Assembly: GCA_036362985.1 (NCBI GenBank)
Contig: JAYGXS010000003.1
Span: forward strand, 77,784,916 to 77,848,915
Length of the DNA: 64,000 nt
Source of the DNA: Ligula intestinalis
Lineage: Eukaryota; Platyhelminthes; Cestoda; Diphyllobothriidea; Diphyllobothriidae
Reading direction: 5' to 3'
Below, one piece after another: positions 57,660 to 64,000 of this stretch. Within the stretch, counting starts at the first letter, position 1. Each line of letters begins with the position of its first letter. The notes beneath the pieces were generated by a model, which ran no database searches, was not told the DNA's origin, and saw only the letters and a program-made list of their open reading frames with translations. A program made the position numbers and the translations under genes.

Positions 57660-59225
57660 CTACAGCTCAAAGAAACGAAGTCGTCAGGTCCGGATGAGAT
57701 ACCTACAAAACTATTAAAAGAGCTAGCCATAGAGTTGGCGGTACTTCTGTACCTACTCTTCCGAGCTTCTCTCAATACTGGACAAGTGCCACCCGATTGG
57801 AAGGCAGCGTGGATCTCACCCATCCACAAAAGTGGAAGTCGAGTGACTGCAAATAACTACAGACCAGTCAGCCTCACCTCAATATCCTGCAAGCTCATGG
57901 AACGCATAGTCAAACGCGAGCTCATGCACGTTTTGGAGCAACATCAACTTCTTTCTGGAAAGCAGCACGGATTCCGCAGGAGGAAGGTCCTGCTTGACCA
58001 ATCTGCTCTTTTTTCTAGAACAATGGACCCAAGCAATCGATGAAGGGAATACGGTGCGTACACTCTTCGTAGACTTCAGAAAGGCGTTTGACACGTTGCC
58101 TCTTCAACGTCTCTTTTACAAACTCAGCCATATAGGAGTAAGGGGAAACCTTTTGCAGTGGATCGCAAACTTCTTGACTGGTCGTACGTAGACCGTATGT
58201 ATTGGCGAACAGCGGTCGGCAGAGGTAGCAGATGAGAGCGGGGTTCAACAGGGTTCTGTTCTTAGCCCTATCCTTTTCCTTATATATATTGATGACTGCA
58301 TAAGTGGACTAGACTGCGAAGTCACAATGTTCGCTGATGACCTAAAACTCTGGATGGCCATATGCAACCAAGACGACGAATTAAACCTCCAGGCAAATTG
58401 GCATCGACTAGAGCGATGTTCGACCCTTTGGCTGATACCATTCAATGTGGCCAAATGCAACTTAATGCAATTCGGTAGAACCAACACTGCGCCTCAAAGG
58501 GTGTATTACCTAAATCAGACGCCGCTGCCAGAGGTAGAGGCTCAGAAAGACCTGGGGGCGTGGTTCACACCTTCACTGAAGCCATCACTCCACTGCCTAA
58601 AAGTGGCTAAATCCGCAATGTCGAGCTTGCATCTAATCAAGCGCGCCTTTACTAAGTTTGATAAAGTTATCTTTGGCAAGGTCTTCGGCACGTTCGTGCG
58701 ACCCCAACTGGAATTTGCCATCCAAGCCTGGAGACCTTGGACAGCCAAAGATCGAAAAACCCTCGAAAGGGTACAAAGACGCGCAACAAAAGTAGTATGA
58801 GGCCAACGGAACCTTCCTTATGAGGCGCGATTGGTAAATCTTGATTTGTTTCCTCTGGATTACAGACAGCTACGCGGGTACCTAATCCAGGCATTTCGCA
58901 TCCTGCGTGGTCAGGATTGCTGCCTCCAAACAAATGACTTCTTTGAGCAGGCTACCACCACTAGGCTGCGAGGACACTCCCTCAAATTACGTGTGACTGG
59001 GGCAAGACTTGACCCAAGAAAATTCTTTTTCTCTAAAAGGGTAATCCAGGCATGGAATGCCCTTCCTGCGGATATTGCCATGTCCCCGTCCGTGGATGCT
59101 TTTAAAGCGAAAATTTACCAATTTTATGAGTATCGTCGCCACTTATTGCTCGGAATCCAAATCTGAAGTGCTGCGAAACCAAACACTGAAATGCTATAAA
59201 TATATATTAATAGTAATTTGTAAGT
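57660..59225 (+). pseudogene. reverse transcriptase of non-LTR copy D (A-like), 5'-truncated and broken
   Basis: The copy begins abruptly at the reverse transcriptase (LKETKSSGPDEIPTKLLKEL), with the endonuclease missing. NNYRPVSLTSISCKLMERIV, VDFRKAFDTLPLQRL, QQGSVLSPILFLIYIDDC and the catalytic FADD (58330) are all visible, as is the C-terminal YRQLRGYLIQAFRILRGQDC block. It is broken by one frameshift near 57990 and in-frame stops at 58189 and 58798. It is a clear relative of element A, but with many substitutions. The 3' end lies about 59225 in AT-rich sequence. Confidence 0.9.
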
Positions 59226-59249
59226 AGTATTATTATAAATATTTAAACA

Positions 59250-61600
59250 AATGAGTTTCAGCCATTATCTAATTATGACGCCTCTGCTCACTATGCGATC
59301 TGCGCTGATCGCGTCTGAGGTCGCATCTACCGCACCTATGGTCCTAGGCTACGCGGCCCTGTCACGCTCTTTCTCGTATCAACCGACTGCTGACGACGTG
59401 ACGGGTTCCATTGCTCTTGGCACATCAAAGGCGTATCATAAACGCATCTCCAGTTCTTCAGGACATTCTCGTGACTCCGAGGTCTCCTCCTCGCATAGTC
59501 TTTCGAGTATCGATATTACTCGCCATGGACACCATGGCTGCGGCCAACGGTCGTCGGCTAAGCTTCAGAAAGTCATTTCACCCTTACTCAATAGCAACAA
59601 TCATTTTGTTACAGAGGATTTTGAGAAAGCATCATTGCTAAATTCATTTGTTGCCAAGTTCTTTACCATCGAAACTAGCCCCACTCCTGTAATCCCCCTG
59701 CTGTGTGATTTAAATCTCCGTACCGTTAATTTCTCACCCACTTGTATTCAAAAAGAAATAAGTCGTCTTAAAAATTCACATTCGGTTGGAACTGATAACA
59801 TTCCAAACACACTCATCAAACAATTGAACGATTTACCACCCTTACTGAGAAAGTTATTTTCAGTGTTTCTTGAGAATGGCTTTTTCCCGGACTACTGGAA
59901 AACTACTATTATAATTCCCGTATTTAAATCTGGTTCCCGATCAGATATTCACAATTATCACGGTGTTCACAAAACGCCCTCTCTGGCTAATCTCTTTGAA
60001 AAACTAATTGCCAAAAAATTACAGATTTCTGCATAAAAAATAACATTCTAAGCTCCTCACAGCATGGCTTTTTACCGGATCGATCTTGTGAAACATGCCA
60101 CATGTCTTTCCAAAATCTACATACATCTCTTCGTAATGATCATCTATCTATGGTAGTTGTCTATTTTGACCTTAGTAAAGCATTTGATAAAGTTCCTCAC
60201 AGGAGGCTCCTAACCAAACTAGAGGCTATAGGATTTCGTAGTCCTCTTACTGACTTCATCAGATCTTATCCTTCAAATCGACAACAAAAGGTCTTAGTGG
60301 GATCCTCATACTCTACTCCTACCGCAATTTTGAGTGGTTTCCTTCAAGGTACCATGCTAGGTCCTCTGCTCTTCTTGCTTTACATAAATGATATCTCATT
60401 GAGTGTTAAACACCCCAGTCTTATATTTATGCAGGTGATCTCAAGTGTGTTTACTCCTTCTCTAACTCTACGGCCGCGAGATGCCTAGAACAAATTCATT
60501 CTGATCTGTACGCTCTTTTGGCGTGGAGCTCAACATGGCAGATGGAGTTCTCACCTTCTAAGTGCCGATACATGTGCTTTGGGTCTGAAAGGCTGCCACA
60601 ACCTGTTATTTTTCAAGGTTACCCAATGACTGAATGTTCCATTATCAAGGACCTAGGATTAAGCTACACCAATAAATTAGAACTTTCTCCTCACGCCGAT
60701 AGAATTACAGCCAAAGCCGCACAGATTTGCGGCTTTATTTATTATAATTTCTATCTTCCTGTAATGAAATAAAGACTTTATCGTATGTTCGTGCTTCCCA
60801 TCTTAGAATTCTGTTACCCCTTTTTCGGTCTCATGAATGAAGTTAGCCGTTCAAAAATTCAAAAAATTCAAAAAAATTTCACACGAAAACTGCTGTATCC
60901 GACAGCTTCTAATACTTGCTACTCAAATAGGTGTCAATTAACAAAACTAAGGTTCCTTTGGGTCAGGAGATTGGAAGCAGGCTTTTGTCTCCTTTTTCGG
61001 CTTAATAATAGCAAAAATTCACCCAGGACTTCTGTCATTACCCCCGTCGGCCGTCCCTACAACTTAAGAAACTCGGCACTTGTTATATTCCCTCCTGCAT
61101 CTTCCGCATGTAAACGCTCTTTGTTTTTTGCTTCCAGATATAGCTTTCTTTGGAATAACTTGCCAATCGAAATAAGGTCGTTAAATAGACTGTCTGCTTT
61201 CAAACAGACACTGCACATTTATCTTAACACTGATTCTATTAACCTTCTATTTTCCGAGTAGCTTTCTCCACGACTCAGAGAAAGGACCATTGGGAATTAC
61301 GGAGATCCGCTTGAAACTATTCTCTCTGCCTTGTGTCCCCCGAGAACATAGATGCTTCCATTAACCACCACTAAAGCCACGAAGCCATGTGGAAGTACTC
61401 AGTCTAAAATGCTGCAGTTTCGTTGACTACTCATCTTCATCAGACCACCCAAACCTATTTCTGCTCTACTACTATGCTCCTACTACTATCTTCCGAAGCA
61501 GTTATTTTCTCTTACATACTTTTTGAACATGGAGGCCCGTTGAACGCTGTCTTCATTTTCACTGTAAGACTTTTTTTAAATGCCGTAAGTTTTCGTTTTT
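59250..61600 (+). pseudogene. reverse transcriptase of non-LTR copy C (B-like), broken
   Basis: Frames in order: 59251-60036 (KEISRLKNSHSVGTDNIPNT; ENGFFPDYWKTTIIIPVFKS; YHGVHKTPSLANLFEKL); 60102-60480 (VVVYFDLSKAFDKVPHRRLL; GTMLGPLLFLLYINDI); then, in a shifted frame, YIYAGDLKCVYSF, where the catalytic ADD is AGD; 60518-60772 (WQMEFSPSKCRYMCFG); and 60785-61261 (C-terminal part). Three frameshifts at least. Similarity to element B at 20.7-22.2 kb is close. The 5' endonuclease is absent. Confidence 0.88.
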
Positions 61601-61603
61601 AAG

Positions 61604-61690
61604 AAGAAGAAGAAGACTTGATTGCTGGAAAAATATGTTTATTCGCCTGACGTTTCGATATCCGTCGCGGATTCGTCATCAGAGACATGA
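61604..61690 (-). repeat. hammerhead-ribozyme-like repeat, copy H4 (best core)
   Basis: On the minus strand CTGATGA (61676-61682) is followed by a stem II (ATCCG and CGGAT around CGA) and GAAACGTC (61649-61656). All core positions of the hammerhead fold are present. A minimal helix III (AC with GU, no loop) is followed by the cleavage-site C. Helix I can pair TGTCT before the core with AGGCG after it. The base next to the core in stem II is unpaired, so activity is uncertain. The flank ends in an (AAG)n run (61604-61617). Confidence 0.65.
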
Positions 61691-61699
61691 GTAGCAGAA

Positions 61700-62020
61700 A
61701 GGTTAAGTATGCACAGACGTTTGCAGTATTTATAGGACACAGTCATTACTGCAAGCATACAACGACAACTAACTTTAATTGCCTTCTTGTGCGTGGACTG
61801 CTTGTTGGACGGCACGCGGGCTCTGACCTGTTGAACTTTCGTCACGGGCGGTGAGCTCGGGCGTGATGATTGCTCGGCCGTCTGGCTCCCCGGTGTTAGC
61901 GTTTTTAGTTTAAATTTACCTGCAAAACATTGCTAAATGTTGCCCAAAAATTACAATTCCTGCTGACATTATTACGATTTTCTACGTCTACATGCACATA
62001 TTGTCAAATTCTTTTTAGAA
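61700..62020 (-). other. possible body of the H-family (Penelope-like?) element
   Basis: A GC-richer stretch directly upstream of H4 in its own orientation, with an open frame of 68 codons (61639-61845). No GIY-YIG or reverse transcriptase motif is visible, so assignment rests on adjacency to H4 alone. Confidence 0.2.
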
Positions 62021-62029
62021 TTTTTATTT

Positions 62030-62440
62030 TTTCGAAATTAACTTTGTACAGGTAGTGCCGTACCGGCGCTGAAAAATATAAATTCACAATTCCAAATTCC
62101 GAAAATTCACAGAAGCATCATGCTTCTATCATTCACATTCACATACTTTTCCCCCACGAGCGACAGTTTTTCTCCTTAAAACCACAAATGACATTCCATT
62201 ATGAGCCAGCTTTAGGAGTTTTTTCACTTTCTGCTCTTTTTGCTCATTTACACTGCTGGCTCGTGTGAACTGGGTGTGAGTGTATTGCTTGAAACAAGCG
62301 AGTAGTCGTCTACAATTGTGTCAACGACTTCTTTGGAATGTTCGGCTGTGCCGATGCATTTCTTAAATCATATGTACCAAGAGGGAGTTCAAAGGCGTTT
62401 GCCCATATTTCCTTCAATAAACTTGACTTGACTTGACTAT
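62030..62440 (+). repeat. 3' end of a non-LTR element with (TTGAC)n tail
   Basis: The sequence ends TTCAATAAACTTGACTTGACTTGACT, an AATAAA signal followed by a short tandem tail typical of CR1-like 3' ends. No coding region precedes it, so it is a tail-only fragment. The left limit is approximate. Confidence 0.55.
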
Positions 62441-62639
62441 CCGGACCCGTCCCATTAGGAAACGGCCTGCACTCGCCCGAGAGTCAAATCTCCTCCTCTC
62501 TATTCTCCTTTTCTCTAGTACAGAATAAACTGCTCCTGCCACTTCGGACTCCCATGAGTCTTCTCCTCCTAAGAAACCAGGCTTAATGTTGTAGCCACAA
62601 GTGCTACCTCAATTAACTGCAACACAAATAAAATAGCAC

Positions 62640-63230
62640 TATTGGCTCATGCGGATTGAATTTCTGCGAAGGCTGCATATATATGTGGTTTTTATATCAC
62701 ATAGTTTCGCCCTTCTAGAAATAATGTTAAAACTGTACCGCACGTATGTTCTAACCATCCTAGAATACTGCTGTCCCCTCTTTGGTTTAAGGAATGCCTT
62801 TGACCGCGGTAACGTAAAAACTGTTCAGAGAGTGTTAATTCGAAAAATATTTGCTCTTCATTGATCCACTATTTCTTGTACGGAGAGATGTCAGTTAGCA
62901 AACATTAAATTATTTTGGGTTTGAAGACTTGAAGCGGGCCTCAACTACCTATTTCCCGTTAACTCTAGACCTAACCTTCCACGGATCAACGCTCTTTCTC
63001 CGGCAGATAGACCTTATGCCACTCGCAATTCCTCTGTGATAATTTCACCATTATTTAGCCCTACATCTAACCATTTTCTTTTTTTACTTCCAAATATGCC
63101 TTCCCCTGGAATAATATCCCCCTCGAAATCAGGCTGTCGTTTAGCTTAGCCGTTTTAAAGCCAAATTATGTAAACTTTTAACCTCGGAGGACATAAAGTC
63201 ATTGTTATCTGTCTCCTTCCTGTTATGTAT
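62640..63230 (+). pseudogene. C-terminal fragment of non-LTR copy E (B-like)
   Basis: YVLTILEYCCPLFGLRNAFD, VQRVLIRKIFALH and CTERCQLANIKLFWV correspond to the C-terminal region of element B (21.67-22.2 kb), with stops at 62862 and beyond. Only the last third of the ORF is present. The sequence ends near 63225 with the same post-ORF motif (TCTGTCTCCTTCC) as element B. Confidence 0.8.
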
Positions 63231-63301
63231 TGAAAACGAAGGGCAGTTTGTTGGCAGGATGAACGTAATGTAGGTAAAACAGAAGGCTGCCTGCAGGAAT
63301 A

Positions 63302-64000
63302 ATGTCATGTAGGCAACATAGAGGACTGCTTTATGCAGGACGTGCACCGGGGACGAAAACACAAATCAAATCTCGGGTCATGTTAGCAACTGTCAGTACA
63401 CCTGCTATCCCTACCTCCAGAATGTCTAGTCATAGGTCCATAAACATCAGTGCACCAGTTAGCCCATCCCCCTTGATTTCAAGACCGTCAAGCCCCGCCG
63501 CTCCATCATCTACAACGATTAAAAATAGTCTAAGTATATTCTCTGTCCAACGATCGATAAATTTCGCTGCCTCTAACTCGGCAACAAGCTCATCAAGAAT
63601 GTCGCCAACACCGTCGAAAGCATTTAGGCCGAGCGCTTCCCCACCACAACCTAGCTCTTCCCTTGACCGTGGGAGTCATATTATTCCCCCGTATAATGCG
63701 TTATTGAACACGCCGGACCCGAACCACGAAAAATTTAATTTGCACGGCAGTAACCCAAACTGGTATAGTTTGAAATCTAATCGGAGTTGCCGTGCAGTAA
63801 AATTTACTGATTAAGACCACTAGTCCTTACGCGAGCGGCCCCAACACTAATTTTATGTCACCGTTTCCCCCTATCAGTTCCTTTACCCATCCTCTACCAC
63901 CCAAACCCGCAAACTTCTACATGCCTTCTAGCCTCCCCCCATTCCTCCCAAACACCCCAGAAGCTTATTTTGGTCTACCCTCTCCTCATTTTCCCATGCC
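63302..64000 (+). mobile_element. 5' part of non-LTR copy F (B-like), running off the window
   Basis: A 170-codon Ser/Pro-rich frame (VSTPAIPTSRMSSHRSINIS; SSSLDRGSHIIPPYNALLNT; NHEKFNLHGSNPNW) matches the two halves of element B (15615-15800 and 18895-19086) without the A insertion. It thus shows the uninterrupted order. It continues into the sequence equivalent to 19090-19265. The endonuclease-reverse transcriptase should lie beyond base 64000. The function of the Ser/Pro-rich segment is unknown: it may be ORF1 or a leader. Confidence 0.82.

Noticed and set aside
1..64000. CRISPR arrays, bacterial operons or defence systems
   Set aside because: The window is eukaryotic. No spaced direct repeats or prokaryotic gene layout were seen.

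Overview
This is a eukaryotic, repeat-rich window from a flatworm (Platyhelminthes). The best guess is a large-genome tapeworm of the diphyllobothriid type; a trematode is not excluded. The grounds are introns of only 32-34 nt next to introns of several kb, an abundance of CR1/jockey-like non-LTR retrotransposons, a Ty3/gypsy remnant, a Helitron, and tRNA-headed SINE-like repeats. The species call is inference from gene structure and repeat style; no database was searched.

The main gene is on the minus strand, from 55660 down to about 33318. I reconstruct 16 coding exons, all phase-compatible (2553 nt, 851 codons before the unresolved last exon). They encode an orthologue of RNA polymerase III subunit RPC5 (POLR3E). 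Its first three introns are 34, 32 and 33 nt, while intron 13 is about 6.4 kb and holds a Helitron with both termini. A second, small gene lies on the plus strand at 30522-30872. It has three exons and encodes 78 aa, its last intron is 33 nt, and its ATG directly follows a strong splice acceptor. I do not recognise its product. A third, tentative gene on the minus strand (6840 down to about 4954) is seen as two phase-compatible Ser/Pro-rich exons.

Layout. 1-9 kb: TGG microsatellite, possible Ser/Pro-rich exons, tRNA-headed repeats, an 84-bp hairpin MITE with TA duplication, and hammerhead-like repeats. 9-15.5 kb: AT-rich sequence with no recognisable gene. 15.6-23.1 kb: a decayed non-LTR element (family B) into which a younger CR1/jockey-like element with one intact 968-codon ORF (family A) has inserted. 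23.46-24.25 kb: an inverted B-type tail and a minus-strand LTR-element start with a tRNA-Trp-like primer site. 25.9-28.9 kb: a degenerate Ty3/gypsy pol with polypurine tract and LTR start. 29-33 kb: an inverted hammerhead-type repeat, the small gene, a dispersed repeat and a SINE. 33.3-55.7 kb: POLR3E with its intronic repeats. 57.6-64 kb: a cluster of broken non-LTR copies (an A-like copy, then B-like copies C, E and F), a further hammerhead-type repeat and a TTGAC-tailed fragment. Copy F runs off the right edge.

The host genes have no operon-like relationship. Most of the sequence outside POLR3E exons is transposon-derived or has no recognisable content.
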